A stretch of DNA of 64,000 nucleotides from Wyeomyia smithii (GCF_029784165.1 NC_073695.1:215563493-215627492), one strand, 5' to 3'. Shown: positions 13,686 to 26,781, counted from the stretch's first letter. Notes: generated from the sequence alone by a model not told the origin. Numbers and translations are program-made.

Positions 13686-15005
13686 GTAAGTTTCCGTTTT
13701 TGGCAACAAAATTTTAAATTTCAGTTGTCAAAACTGGAACCGTGCTAAAAACGGAAAACTTTTGTCGGCATAAATACATTCAATTCAAAGACTTCAAAAT
13801 TATTATGAAAATTTATTTATTTATACTATTCAATCGGTTTTTAACAAAATCCGTCGTATATAGCGTACATCAATAACAAATTTCAAATTTGTCGTCACTT
13901 TTATTCTCTCGCCGTGCTTGTGCACCAGCGCCTGTGACGTCAAACTCTCCATTCCATTCAAAAGCAAGTGAGTGTTAACGACGGCTGGTTTTAGAATGCT
14001 AGACCTGTTATATACGACAGTGCATTGTTTACAGTTGGAGTCAAATACACGTTAAATTTAAGTTACCCATAAGTGAGAGAAGTTTCACCCATTTTTGAAA
14101 AAGTTGCACGACTTTTTATTGAGTAAATTTTTTTATTCATTTGATAAGTCTACTAATAAGTCTTTGATAAATTTGAAAATTTTCTGGAACACGACTCATT
14201 TTTAAAAAACTAATGAAAATTGGAATTTTGGAAAGATATTGATGATTACAAATATTTCTAGGGCCAAAAGGGTTTGTTTAATCGGTATGCCGTCTTCGGT
14301 AATGTTGTAGATAACATTTTTTTCCGAAAAAAATATATACTTCAAAAAAAGATTATTCAGAATGTAAGTTAATTAGAATAGAAGGTAATTATATAAAAAA
14401 GCTCATTTTTCAAATCTAATATTTTTTTGGAAAAACTGCAAAGGAATACTTAAACAATGAAACCGGTCCGATCATAAAGAAATCAAGAAAAAAAAAGTTT
14501 TATTATTTTTTTTTTATTTTTGATTCTGTTTTCCCATGGTATATTTTTTATGGGAGGACTAGTGCTGTATGGGAAATTGAAAATATTTCTACAGCCAAAA
14601 TGGTTTGTTTGATTGACATAATGTCTTCGACAAAATTTAAAAAAAAAGTCTCTCGAAAAAGAAGTTGAACAATATATTTCCTTTTTTTTTCGAAAAATCA
14701 TAACTTTTTTTTCTTTATTTTTCCATGTTCGAACCGGCTCCATTACTTAGGTAATCTTTTATAGTTTTTATAAAAAATATTAGATTTTTGAACAATAAGC
14801 TTTTATGATAATTGATTTTTAATTTTTATTTTAACAGTTTCTCACAAAAAAAATATAACTCTTTTAAAATGTATATTTTTTTCGGAAAGACAAAATTGTT
14901 ATCTACAAGTTTGCCGAAGATGTCACACCAATCAAACAAGCCGTTTTGGCTCTAAAAATATTTGTAACTATGTACTATAAAATGCCGCCAAAAACGGAAC
15001 CCTAT
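13686..15005. mobile_element. inverted-repeat DNA element between TA tracts
   Basis: The ends are TTTCCGTTTTTGGC at 13691-13704 and GCCAAAAACGGAAC at 14987-15000, inverted repeats matching at 13 of 14 positions, each flanked by TA-rich sequence. Internally, segments around 14270-14320, 14590-14640 and 14880-14960 are inverted relatives of one another (motif GTCTTCGG-AA-GTTGTAGATAAC). No transposase frame is recognisable. A TA target site and this end sequence suggest the Tc1/mariner/pogo group, but this is inference. Confidence 0.5.
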
Positions 15006-15008
15006 ATA

Positions 15009-15201
<193 letters not shown>

Positions 15202-15465
15202 CGAGTTACTATTTTAACCTGAAAGTTTGAACGCGGCACTTTTGAGGTCATCAGTATTTCTCGTAAGTTTTCATTGTTTATTGTATTCTATATTTTTCGT
15301 TTGTTCGCATTCTTCCAAATTCAGTTTTAATATTATTTATATTTTCGCAGTGCTCTGTTATTAATATTTTAAGACTATTACCTCTCCGCTAATTCACATT
15401 TCATCTTTGCACGTTGCTTCACTTCATCTATGCAAGTGAACCGTGATAAAACCCCACGTCAGAAA

Positions 15466-16155
15466 CAATTGGGTTGTTTAGCTATTCACGGATTTCTGAT
15501 TTATACATATCAGTCAAAAGAGTGTAATTTTCTGAGCAAAACGTGATTTATTAAAATATTATATTACAGTTCTTTGATTTTTAAATAAAGAATAAATATT
15601 GCTCTAAATCGCTACAATGACAGTAGTGGTTCAATCGCTGAAATTCACGGTTTGCTTAGAAAATGCAGCTCTTTCGGATGATATCAAAAACTGATACAGG
15701 TCGGGCTCGATTATCCGGAGACTCGATTATTCGGAAACTCGATTATCCGGAATTTTAGACTTGATTATCTGGAATTTTATTTTTCTTGTGTCCGTTTTCA
15801 ATTTTTGTTCCGTAATTTTACCTTTACCATCCTTTCTGGTATAATTGTTACCAGTTAAATCAATTCCGGCATGTTTGGGACATGTTCGAAATAAGTGAAA
15901 ATAATCAATGTCCAATTTATTTATTTTGCTTCTCAAGATTTTACCCTTTTTCGCCTCAGAAATAACTTCTGGTTACGCCACTGCATCAAACAAGTAAAAT
16001 AAAGAAAAGAAATATTAATTTTATGTTCGTTAATTGCAAAATTTCAGTAGTTTTTGTGTGATTTGATTATCCGGAAATCTCGATTATCAGGAATGAAAAA
16101 AATTTTGATGTTCCGGATAATCGAGTCCGACTTGTATAGCTAAACAACCCAATTG
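15466..16155. mobile_element. outer inverted-repeat unit containing a pogo-like MITE
   Basis: A perfect 19-bp inverted repeat, CAATTGGGTTGTTTAGCTA at 15466-15484 and its complement at 16137-16155, brackets 690 bp. The right copy directly abuts the TA of the inner MITE. It may be an older MITE into which the inner one inserted, or termini of a composite. Confidence 0.55.
15697..16134. mobile_element. pogo/Tigger-like MITE, 438 bp
   Basis: Terminal inverted repeats CAGGTCGGGCTCGATTATCC (left) and, read as complement, CAAGTCGGACTCGATTATCC (right) differ at two of 20 positions. Each end is flanked by TA (15695-15696 and 16135-16136), the target duplication of Tc1/mariner/pogo elements. Internal copies of GATTATCCGGA follow the left end and precede the right end as subterminal repeats. 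No transposase is present, so it would depend on a relative. Confidence 0.85.
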
Positions 16156-18881
16156 GACAGTTCTACCTTTCCACCAAAAATAACCCCTCCATTTTTCACC
16201 GCTACCACTAATAGCAAAGTAGATGGAAGCCTTTTCGCATGAACGACTTTATTACTCACGTCGGATGCACCCGGACTTGCAGCAGTGTCCTTTTAACGAC
16301 AGGTATTGAACCCCACAGCCAAAGGCTTACCGTTCGCATTATATAAACCTTGATGCAAAAATCGGGGGATTGCAAGAATAGCCCCTAAAAATCGTATATA
16401 TTTATGAGTGGGGAGAAATAAACAAAACATCATTAATAAATCATAAAACTCAACTTCCTGCTCATCCTCCCAGTCGCTTGTGCCCCCAGACGGGACCAGC
16501 CTCTGCTGCATGTTTAGCAGAAAACGATCTCCCCAAAGACCGACTCTGTCGACATTTTTCCTGCTTCCTGCTACCTAAAGAGTAGACGCTGTTGGTTGCC
16601 ATCGAGACACACCTTCACCGGAAAAAAATCATCCTGGATGGTAGAAACACCGACAAAAGTGAGGAGATTCTACCGCAGCGAAACAAAACAGGAGTTTGTT
16701 GTCATTTCCACCCTTTTGAAGTGAACGGTGTGTCCTGGAAACATACTTGAGCATTTCCAGTGAAGTTCTACATCCGGAAAATGCCTCCTTACGGTAGCAT
16801 TCAGTGCAAAGAATCAAAATTCACCGGAAGTAAAAGTGCGAGGTAAAACGAGTAAATTATTCATTCTTCATTTCGGTGGATGAGCTCGGGGAGTACGCAC
16901 AAAACCCACGTGAATGTTTCCGCCTGCTAGCGGTACTGTCCTTGTTGTAAATCGGCTGGGGTTGAAGAGCCTGGTCTTTTCTGCAGCAGCCAGCGGAGTG
17001 GTGGGCAACACGCGGGGAATAAATCATCATCACCGTAAGTTAACGCACCGCGTCGTCGACGACGGTGCCGTCGTTTACCAATGAACGGAGTAAACTGATT
17101 CCGCAAGGAGAACGCAAACTTGAACGCGGTTTGTTAGGGTAGCAAAGATTTTACTTCAGTCAGTGGGCTGAATTGTTGCCGGAAGAAATGTCAAGAGTCA
17201 CGAAACCGCGGCAGACGGTAAAAGAAAATCATGATTTCATTCACCTGTTGCCCTCGAGCTCAACTTGTCATAGGAGGAGAGTCATATAATTGAACAGGAA
17301 AAGTAGGAATAATGCAATGCTGCTTGTGGAAACTTGTTCAATCGTCGAAGAGTGTTCAGTGAACGAAAGTGAAATTCAACCTTTTGAAATTAAAAACAAA
17401 GCGCTGAGGTTGTCACTAACACTGAATATGTACCGTTCATTAATCATTTAAAGCGAAAAAAAATCCTATATTCCGATTTATACCAACCGATTCCCACTCG
17501 AATAATTCTCATTAATACCCTCGACACGACAGAAGCGAAACAAATTGACGGCCGAAAGTATTTTATTATTCGCGCTAAATAAATTTCCATAAATTGAGAT
17601 ACGGCCACAACAGCGAAAACCGGGCACGGAGTGGAATGAAACCATCTGGTGATACTGAAGATTTTTACTACCTTTGGGTCCGGACGGACAATACTAGAAC
17701 TGGCCATAAAACTCATCAAACCCCGGCGCTGTGCAAAATAATTTAATTACCAAAGCAGCCCCACAGAAACTGTTTCGTAGCGTGTCACCCTGAGCAGCAC
17801 CGCCCCTTCCAGGTTCTGCCACGTGATCTGTCCTGTGTGTGTGCGGACAAAACAAACAACCCAGTGGCTCCATCTAACTTGTCCCTTGGGGGAGAGGCAC
17901 GCGAGGACCTTTGCGGGCGCTCGTAAATAGGCCTTCTGATATTGATGGAACTTTTGGCAACATGACTGAATACTTTCGGCATTCTGTTTGCTCGTAAAAT
18001 AGCTTTATGGCTATTTCGGTTAATATGTTCAAAACTTTTAGAAACTATTAGGCAGCGTTTTGCTGCTTTCCAGTTTTCGTTACGCAATGTGAAATTGAAG
18101 CTTGTTAGTGAAAAACTCTGAAATGAAATAGGACTATAGGAAGCAGAAGAGCTTTGGTTGCCAAAATGGAACGGATTTTATGAATAAGTTATTTAACCAG
18201 GTAATTTCATTAGCGATATGAACAATATGATATTATAATTATTTCAGCTGTTCAATATACAACCTAGTGAACGCTCAAACTAATGAATGTGCTTTTCGTG
18301 TAGAAGTTTTGATCGATTCGATCGGGTTGACTGCCCAACTTGCTATTCAAACGAGAAACAATAAATTTAATGAATTTTGCTATTTTTGACATCATATAGA
18401 CTTCAGCAACCATAACTTTCACAAACCTACTAAAGATAAATCAATTTTATGAATGTACCGAAATATTTTTTGATATTTATCCTAATATCTGCCATGTTGT
18501 TTTCATTTTACAAAATTACTAAAATCTTAACTTCACCTTTAAAACTCTATTGGCCATCAGTATTCATAAAAATTTTGTATGAACTGTTAAGTATAAAATG
18601 TAACTTATGAACGAATTTTTATTACGAAAATTTGCGAATTCGGGATTATTAGCGTCTTTCTTTGCAAGGGTGGGCGTGAAAATGATCATGCCAAATTTCA
18701 AAAACCAACCATGTACATTTGGTTTATAAGCCCAAAAATATTACGCTTAACCCACGGCAAGGCGAACCGTCTTTGCAACGCAAGCCGCGCCAGTATGTCC
18801 ACGGTCTAAAACGCAACAGCAGCATCAACGCTTTGTTTGTCTGAACTTATTTACCCTGATCCATCCAAGTGACGATTTCAT
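16156..18881. other. no gene recognised; one strong splice-donor-like site
   Basis: Mostly unique-looking sequence; 16700-17240 is GC-richer. ACC|GTAAGT at about 17035-17041 is a consensus 5' splice site preceded by GC-rich sequence without a long frame, so an untranslated exon is possible but unsupported otherwise. Short frames at 16293-16511 (minus), 17444-17719 (minus) and 17785-18087 (minus) have no recognised domain. Confidence 0.35.
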
Positions 18882-19245
18882 TGAAGCTGACTATCCAGCT
18901 TTTCACGAGCGGTACTGGCTGACAGTGCACGCAGCTCATTTTGACGTTTTCTGTAGGTCAGAGAATTTTCAATCGCAGTAACGGAGTAGAAAATATAACA
19001 ACGTCGTTACGTAACCTGGCAACTTTAACAAACAATGGGCGTTTTGTTATTCAAATTTCGTCGTGCGTATGCGCGGATCAAAATAAACAAAGGTGTTTTT
19101 TGAAGTTGCTATACTACGTTGCAAAATTTTTATGTTTTTCACTCGGTTACTGTGATTGAAAATTCCTCGACCTACAGAAAACGTCAATATGGGCTGCGTG
19201 CGCTGTCCGCCATTACCACTCGTGGAAAGCTGGATTGTCGCTTCA
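18882..19245. mobile_element. fold-back MITE, about 364 bp
   Basis: The left arm (18882 to about 19030) and right arm (about 19095-19245) are reverse complements over about 140 bp with scattered differences. Both carry CCAGCTTT-CACGAG, GACAG-GCACGCAGC-CAT and TTGACGTTTTCTGTAGGTC. The plus-strand frame from one arm and the minus-strand frame from the other encode similar peptides (TFSVG-IFN-SN), which reflects the inverted repeat. No target duplication was identified. A partial third copy of the outer arm lies at 21038-21075. Confidence 0.85.
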
Positions 19246-22089
19246 GTTCGATAATGAAGACGAAGACGACGACGACGATTGCAGAAATTCATTTTAAGCA
19301 ATATTTTCATCAGTTGAAGTTGTTTTTAACTTTATCCGAAAGACGAAAGGCAAAGCAGAACGCAAAAGATTACATATGCAACAGTCGCGTGGAATATGAA
19401 GAGTGTACATCTTCGCTTCGGCAAGCGCCAGCCGAACTGAGTTTACGAAGTTTCAGTAGCAGCGAGTGAGACGAAGGGGTTGCGTGTTCTCCTTTTGGTG
19501 CTTCATTTGACGATGTTGAGGCCTGCTCACTACACTAAGAATACTTTTATCTTTGAAATGATCACCTCAAATTTCCAAAAACAAACTTGAATTAGTAGAA
19601 ATATATGAGATAAATTTCTACAATTCCTAAATTTCAACTGTATTTTCATCTGTTTTCAATGGGTTGAAGAAAATCAATAGTTGCCAAATCAGTTACTGTT
19701 AATACGAAAAAATCATACTGAAAATGTTGAAATATTCCGACATAATTGACATAAATAGACAGCACTGCAGTGGTTACCTAGGTTACCAATTTTGCACGTA
19801 AATAACTACAGCGGATATCTAGGTAACCTGCTACGACGGGCTGCGGCTACGTTCATTCATGATAATGTGATTCATTCATTGTTAACAGTGTGATGAATAT
19901 GGGGGCGTCGTGAGATTAATAATTGAGCAGTAATTCAAGTTTTGAAATGGACATGGGAGCGTTGTGAAAAATGGTTTGTTTTACAAAATTCAGGATAAAT
20001 CTAGCTAAGTTTACTAAATATGCAATGCTGAACGATTCTATAAGGGCACGTAAAAATGAGTGAAAAGCGTCCACGACTGCGCTCATTTCGACGCATGAAA
20101 ACTTTATTCGAGCACGTGTTTTTGCCGTCAAATTGGGGACTTTCTTGACTTTATAGGGCTTCAAACCGAAATGATTCTTTGATTGATAAACCCCCAGCTA
20201 TTTTTGAGTCATTCATAGCTTGCACGAGTTACACTTATTTCAAGGTGTCCGGATTATCGCGGAAGCAAACTTTACATCAAAACCTTCAAGCCCTTCTTCA
20301 ATAAACTTCGATTTCATGTCCAAAATCCACTTTTCCAAAACAACGGACGTCATTCAGGCTTTCAAGTTTGCTTCATGAGTAACACGTAGTGACTTAAAAT
20401 TTTTGAAAAACCGACGTTGTTTGCTCTTCTCAATAGCAAGCAGCGGATACTTCGTGACCAAACTCTTTGACGGTCACAATAAAATCATTTGGTCACTGAG
20501 CCAGCTTGATTTTTACTCCTATTTATATTGTATTTTTTTAGTGTTAACAAACCGCCGTGCCAGGTCCACAATTTGTGTTTGACGATACCTGTTGTTTGTT
20601 TACACTATAAATAATTGACAGTAAATGTCTATGCAAAAGTTACGCATACACAAACTTCATTGTTATGATTGAGTTTTGTTTGATTTTTGTTTAATAGCCT
20701 CCTCTGGTGCCATTTTACTTATTTGTTGTATATAAATTATTTCGATTGTTTGTTTATACTAATTATTAATTTAAACAATTTTGTTGTATTTTACATGTAT
20801 AGATTAGGTCAAATTATTGAATTGTTTTATAAAAATTAAATCATGTTAAATAAAACTCTGGCACCAAACTAAACGATAAGTTTGTACACGTTTCGAGTCG
20901 ACAGGTATAAACAACGGGGTGGTGCGCTACGCGGCAGGGAGGGTCTACGATGGAAAGCGGACAGGTTGTAAATAAAAAGAATTTTTGATTATAACCCGGA
21001 GGAGTGTAGTCGCGCGTTGAAGATCCAGTTTCGACCTTGTCCGCCATTACCGCTCGTGGAAAGCTGGATAGTGCAACATTGACACCCTCCAGGTTAGCCT
21101 CGTCCGATACTACAACGCCCAGTTGGTCAGAGGAACGGATACGACCAGCGAAACAAACGCATCTCTAAAACAGCAACGTAGCCATCGAAGCAGCAACTAC
21201 ACCCCACCGAGTGGAGTGCCCGACGGACGTTCAATCGTGAAAAGTTATGCGCAAGCAAATTAAATCCCTACTAACTCTTCCTTCCCGCGAAATGTAATTT
21301 AATAAAAAAATGTGTATGGTCTCGTAATTTTCAAGCTGTTCTTTGTTAAATTAATTGTGAGTCCTTTTGACTTGTTTCCGCTCAGTATTCCTAGTGTAAA
21401 ATCTGTGAATTTCGCTCAGTGACCAACGGTACAGGTGGGTTGAAAGTCCACCCAATAGAATTTTCTTCAGGAGACCAAAGTAACGACCCAAAGCTGGTAA
21501 GAAAATAAAAGCAGCAAGAAGAAGTGAATTGTAACAACTTCTCATAATCATCTACGTATGCAGCGCACATGATGGGCAATCGATCCTTTAAGCATTTTTC
21601 ACAGGGGGAAGCTCGTATTGGAAATTAAACGTCTTGTCCGGTAAACATTTCTAAAAAGGCCTAGAACGAGAACTGTTTAAACAATCAGAAGGATTTGGAT
21701 TTTTCATCAAATGACAACGTCACGTGGTTTACATTTTCTAATGACTCCTGGTAGAGTTTCTTTCTAATATTTCGGAAACGCGGCGTTGAACACATGCGCC
21801 TCAATAATCTTCAGGCATTGATCAACAGGCAAAACTTGCAACTTTCTTTTACTTTCGTTTGACTCCATGTTCCGTTGAGATATCGGGTGAAAAATTAGAG
21901 CAAAAGCTTACTATATGTCTTAGGTATATAGCTAATTCGAGATTTCGAAATATCGAGATACAAGATTGTGGGAATTTGAAATCATTGAAATTGTCGATAT
22001 AGGTAGAGATATCGAGATACGGGGAGTTTCTCAAATCGAATAAATTTATTGACAAAGCTACAGCTTTCAAAATTGTTGTTTAAGTGAAA
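19246..22089. other. no gene recognised
   Basis: AT-rich sequence with one 10-bp inverted repeat (GGTTACCTAG near 19773, CTAGGTAACC near 19820). An arm fragment of the 18882-19245 MITE family, TTGTCCGCCATTACC plus AAGCTGGATAGTG, sits at 21038-21075. The frame at 20841-21047 (minus) lies partly across that fragment and is not supported as a gene. Confidence 0.5.
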
Positions 22090-22269
22090 AGTTTCCAACA
22101 TTTTGATTTTGAATGATTTTTTGTCTCTCTGATTTTGAATCAAAAAGGTTATTTTTTCTTTCCACTCTACTACTCTCCAATGGGTTAAGAGTGCAGCCAG
22201 CGCCTGGGTTCAGCAATGGAAGAAAATTTTCTTCAAGCTATTTGTAATTGAGAGAATTCAAGTCCTGAT

Positions 22270-22500
22270 TTTTAATGGATCGAACTACAGCAGCTGTAAG
22301 TTCACTACTGAGCTGCAATTAATCCGAGAGGATTTGTACTGCGAGGAGAACAACATGGACGAGATGTCCTAGTCCTGAGCAATCTCTCCAAATCGTTTAA
22401 TACTCTAACGACTGCCTTGGAGAGCCGAACGGATGATGATCTGACGCATAACATTGTAAAAACCAAACTGGTCGACGAGGTGACGAGTCTATGAGTCTGT
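22270..22500 (+). pseudogene. copia gag (UBN2-type) fragment
   Basis: Broken frames read FNGSNYSSCKFTTELQLI, typical of the start of copia gag, followed after a stop by LSNLSKSFNTLTTALES and THNIVKTKLVDE, the UBN2 signature (LP/LS-S-x-TLTTALES ... LL-E). Stops interrupt it. Confidence 0.75.
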
Positions 22501-22733
22501 TCTTATGACCGGAACCAACAAAAACGTATTCGTCGACCACTACTGTATAAAACGGAAGTCGATTACAGAAGCGACCGAAACTACCGAAAAAATCCACCCA
22601 AATCGAAGATTGCGTGTGAAGCACCAAATAGCGGTTTTGTGTCCAAAACAACGAGGACGGAGCAAACTGGAGGTTGGATCGTATATTCCGAGCAGAATGT
22701 TCGGTTCTTGGAACTAGATCAACCTTCTATGAT

Positions 22734-23532
22734 AGCTTACAGTTATCATGCATTGGTGCAACTGTAACCGATAGAACGGACCAAACTGCAAGCGGTAGTG
22801 TAATCAATTTAGATATGGTTCGATAGATTTGCTCCACGTAGGGTAATAGCACGAAGCAGTAACAATTTACATCCATCATCTATTTTTAGCGGTGCGATAT
22901 TAAACTGGAGCAGTCGAGAAACTTGGAATATGCTGGAGTGGGTTTGGTTGAACCGCATGTGGGTTACTAGAAAAATAGTTTTATCATTGATCATCTCAGT
23001 TCTCAGGTGGAGCTTGTTTGGCTTCTAGAAACTTTTGAAGTTGAAACACTGTTTAACGTTTGTTAAAGGGTGTTCAACACATACCTGTTTAAAGAGATTT
23101 GAATAGGGAAGTCTACATGTTATCTTGATTTTTCAAATTCAAATTCAACAAACTGCATGCCAGCGAGCCTTCCGCAAGCTACAATTAAACATGGTTGCAA
23201 AAAGATTCGGTATTCAAACATTCCTGCAGGCTTAATATTCATCCGAAAAACTATACTTTCATAGAGCGCAAAATGCAAATACCAGTGACGTTCAGATTGT
23301 CGCAGCAAGATTAGACCAGCTTTACAGGTCGCATACCTGCAAGCGATGGGGACATTCACTTCTCCTTGTAACAAAAAAGGACATTCCACACTCATTAACA
23401 TAAACATTACCGCACCGGCAGAACCACTGCTGCCGCAAACCCAACGAAATCCTAAGACATTTTAGCATATTCTTATCAACCCTTCGGGCTTACACTTTGA
23501 ATATCGGATCTAAACGGCAGCGGCTAGAAGTC
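22734..23532. repeat. 799-bp duplicated block, copy A (inside copia)
   Basis: Nearly identical (about six differences seen) to 26782-27580. Copy A is flanked by TATGATAGCT on both sides (22728-22737 and 23533-23542), so removing it restores an uninterrupted copia sequence. That suggests insertion with a 6-10 bp target duplication. It has no terminal inverted repeats, no TG..CA ends and no coding frame I can recognise. Confidence 0.85.
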
Positions 23533-24885
23533 TATGATAGCTACGAGAGGCGAAGAAACCTGTCTAGTGGATTGTTGCGATCTGGGAGGTAACAAACACA
23601 CAAGTATCCAGTTCGTACCGAATCTGGAGACTAGCCTCATCTTGATTTGCGAGCTGGTTGATAAGGGCATCCATATCGAGGATTGCGGCCCTGGGCCTTA
23701 GCCAAAAGTTTGGAGTCGACTACGAAGATATCTACACAACGGTAGCGAAGCATTCCACTCTCAGATCACTCTTGTCGTTAGCAGCAAGTCAAGTATGACG
23801 ACATTAGGAAGGCATATTTGTTTAGAGAGATTTCGGAAACGATCTACATGCGACAACAGTCTGACTACAAGATCGAAAATCCTGTAGGCATATGCCTTTT
23901 GAAGAGGGCTCTGTGCGGCTTGAATCAAGCAGGATGGGTCTAGCAACGGACCGTTACTGATGTTCTGAAGTAACTGGAAAATTTACTAGCCTACGGAACT
24001 TGTCAGCTGTCTGTTTGCGAAAAACTCCAATGATGGATTGTCGTTCATCCTACTCTACGTAGGTGATATGCTGATCATCACGAATGGCAAAAATGAATAC
24101 ACGCAAGTTCGAAAACAGGAAGGTCAAGATATGGAATCCGATCTTTGAAGAACTACCTTGGCATACACGTTGAGTGGTAAGAAGACGGAAATTTCCTGAT
24201 GAACTTAGAGATAGAGCAAGTAAAATCATCGCCAATTCCGATGGATCTTGGCCGCGTCACCGCAGAGTAAAAAGGTGAAAAATGTGATGGTTACCACTGA
24301 GAAGAGCCAGAACCTGAAGTGGGAGCTTTACTCTACGTCGCCGTATTCACATGGCCTGATCATGTTATCAAGGCATTTATCCTTGGCCGTAAGGACAGAA
24401 AACTTGCCAAGAGCGACTGGACAGAAGCAAAATGAATGTTACGGTATTTGAAGTTGCCTCAAGTTGCAACTAGGATGTAGCGACACTCTGACGTGGGTTG
24501 GGCAAACGATGGTGTTCACCGTAAATTCAATTCCCCTTTCTTGTTCAAGTTAGGTAGTAACAATAAAATTCGTTGAACAGAATGAAGCGGAATATGTTTC
24601 CATCCCTGAGGAAAGCAAGGAGCTACTTTCGCTTTTGAATCCGATGCGAGGACTTGGAGAGGATACCCAGCAGCCATGAGGATAACCAGAGCCGCTTCAA
24701 TATGCTAAGCGCCAGATACAATTATACAATTTCACTCGGGGTTTGACTGGAACCAAATCCGTGAAGGTGAAGTATACCGCGGCTCAAGATATGTTGGCAG
24801 ACATGCTGACAAAACCTCTAGGCTGGATCAACCTGCTGATGATGAGAGAGGAGATGTACCCGTAACATCGTCCTCGAGGAGGAGT
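23533..24885 (+). pseudogene. copia pol fragment (integrase end, RT, RNase H)
   Basis: Segments in shifting frames read QKFGVDYEDIYTTVAKHSTL and LRSLLSLAAS (copia RT start), AYLFREISETIYMRQQSDY, KRALCGLNQAG, and FILLYVGDMLIIT, where the catalytic YVDD is YVGD. Then EVGALLYVAVFTWPD (RNase H lead-in), EAEYVSI and AAQDMLADMLTKPL (end of pol). Each matches the copia pol order. The altered YVDD and numerous stops show that it is inactive. Confidence 0.85.
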
Positions 24886-25142
24886 ATTGAAGCGAGAAGT
24901 TTCTGTGTCCTCGGACTTTTCAACCAGCAACCAGGAAAGTTGATTTGTCTTTCCACTTTATTATTCTCCATGAAATTTATGCTTTTGAATTGTTCGATCT
25001 TATTTTACCCTACCTGGAAACATGAATACAATCTTCATTAATTTCATCAATCTTATTACTCAGCCATACAACAACATTCAAATAGCGTTGCAAAGAAATA
25101 GGTTATGAGATCATGGGTATTGTTCACGGTGTTTCTTCATAG

Positions 25143-25619
25143 CATCCCGAGCAGGACAAAATATCAGTATAATATCACAACCAGGGAAATACATCTCATT
25201 TTGATCTTAATATGGTTTACATAGTTGGTAAAATAACAAAAAACAATACCAAAATATTGTTTCTCCAAGACTATATGAATAACAAAGCTTGATATTTCAA
25301 TAACAAACCAATAATTTGCATTGAAAATCGCGAAAAAGACCGATTCAATATTTTCAACTTATTGAACACTGAATGCATAACTGAATACATTTTAAATAAT
25401 CAATAACGAACAATTTTCACTTAAAAACTTACTTCTTCAGATATTTAAAATCAACTCAAATATCTTATTGAAGGCATATCGAGATATGATATCAAAATTT
25501 TATGATATATTCATATGCGTGTTCGAGACGTGAAGATCTTTCGAATAACACGATAGGTCCTCATAGCTCAATATACTATTGATGAGTTATGATTTTGTTA
25601 TGCTCTCCTGCCCGGGATG
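25143..25619. mobile_element. MITE with CATCCCG-GCAGGA ends, 477 bp
   Basis: The left end CATCCCGAGCAGGA and the complement of the right end CATCCCGGGCAGGAGAGCAT are terminal inverted repeats. The subterminal region is rich in AACAAA/ATAAC palindromic motifs. It resembles in design the MITE at 56615-56988 (CTACCCGATCAGAAGAGCAT), suggesting related families. No target duplication was identified with confidence. Confidence 0.65.
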
Positions 25620-26781
25620 TGTCATCTGACTTATTTCGGAACCGCCGTGTGGTACTAACAGACCTATCGTTCCTAAACATCAAATGATTCTCCAAAAGAG
25701 GCTAATTTTCAATTGGTTGTTTATTTCCAAATCAATTTTCACTGTTGTACTTGAGTTATTTGTACTGTTTTTGTTCAAAATGTGGGTTCGACTTTCCAAA
25801 AGTTAGTAGTTTTTCATAATGAAATGCATTCTGCCTTATTGGAGTGATTCCAATATGTTATTTGGTAGATCTGCAATAGCCTTAAATTGAATTTCTCCGG
25901 CAACTGCTGAAGCAGTCATTTCATGGAATGTGCCTCAAAACTGACAAAAAAAAAACTTTCTAAGCTACCTGCACGCAGTATAAATTTTCCAACAAACCTG
26001 ACCTAACCAGCGGCGAACAGCTGCGGTCCATCGTCGTCGCTGTCGGCATAGTTCACGTAACCGCCGCCAGGCACCGGTCGTATGTATGATTCGAGCGTAT
26101 ACACTACAAAACTTTAACTGTGCAATTCTCGTCCTTTTGAAAACTCGTTTGCATACCAACCGAAGCGGGACGAAATTTATGACTTTGGTGAAATGAAATA
26201 CAACAATATGATTCAATTTTCATTCGGTTGTACAGCTTGGCGCTCTGTGAGTACTGGCGTCGTTCCGAGTGCCAGGGTTGAGTGAACGAAAAGGCGCCCA
26301 CAAAAAAAGAAAAGCTTTATTCAATTTCCACTTACCACCATCGCCGTCGTCAGTCAGTCTAGCCCCGGCGTGAAAGGTGGACAAACGGGGCAGCCCGCAG
26401 TCCATCGTACGGACTAGAAGAGGGCATAATTTATGGCCACTGATCACGACAATCCACCGGGACTGGCGTGGTAGGACTCTTGCCCTGGGAGTCAGGTTGT
26501 TATTCCAAGGCACCCATCACCTGTAGGGGCAGCAGGACTTTGCTGATAGCTCGTACCAGGCACCTGCTTGCTCCTGTGCCGCTGCGATGGTGTGCGTGCT
26601 CACTGATGAATGATAATAAGTTCTGGAAGGCTGTGCCCATTGTTTGTTGAATGGAAAGCACTTGAAAGTTATTGAAGTGCTTCAGATTTCGGCCGAGAGC
26701 TTTAGTCGTTCTTTGTGAAGGAGAAAGAAAGGGAAACAAAGCGGATAGAAAAAGAAAGAGAGAGGGGAAGCAAGTGGGCGA
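25620..26781. other. no gene recognised
   Basis: AT-rich to 25970, then GC-richer to 26640. Frames at 25965-26216, 26104-26301, 26220-26513 (all minus) overlap each other and carry no known motif. A purine-rich stretch (GAGAAAGAAAGGGAAAC ... AGAGAGAGGGG) precedes the second 799-bp copy. Confidence 0.45.

Larger units (their letters stand above)
22090..25010 (+). mobile_element. Ty1/copia retrotransposon, degenerate
   Basis: A remnant about 2.9 kb long including a 799-bp insertion. The order on the plus strand is: possible 5' LTR end at about 22150-22185 (CTTTCCACTCTACTACTCTC), gag, remnants of integrase, reverse transcriptase, RNase H, then GGAGTATTGAAGCGAG at about 24880, where the 3' LTR should start. 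CTTTCCACTTTATTATTCTC at about 24951 is the matching piece of the 3' LTR. Stops and frameshifts are dense and most of the protease-integrase region is missing. Confidence 0.8.

Noticed and set aside
20190..20540. Possible transposase fragment (minus-strand EKWILDMKSKFIEEGLEGF)
   Set aside because: Short, with stops on both sides, and no motif that fixes a family.
22809..22994. 61-codon frame duplicated at 26857-27042
   Set aside because: It is identical only because it lies within the 799-bp duplicated block; no coding evidence.
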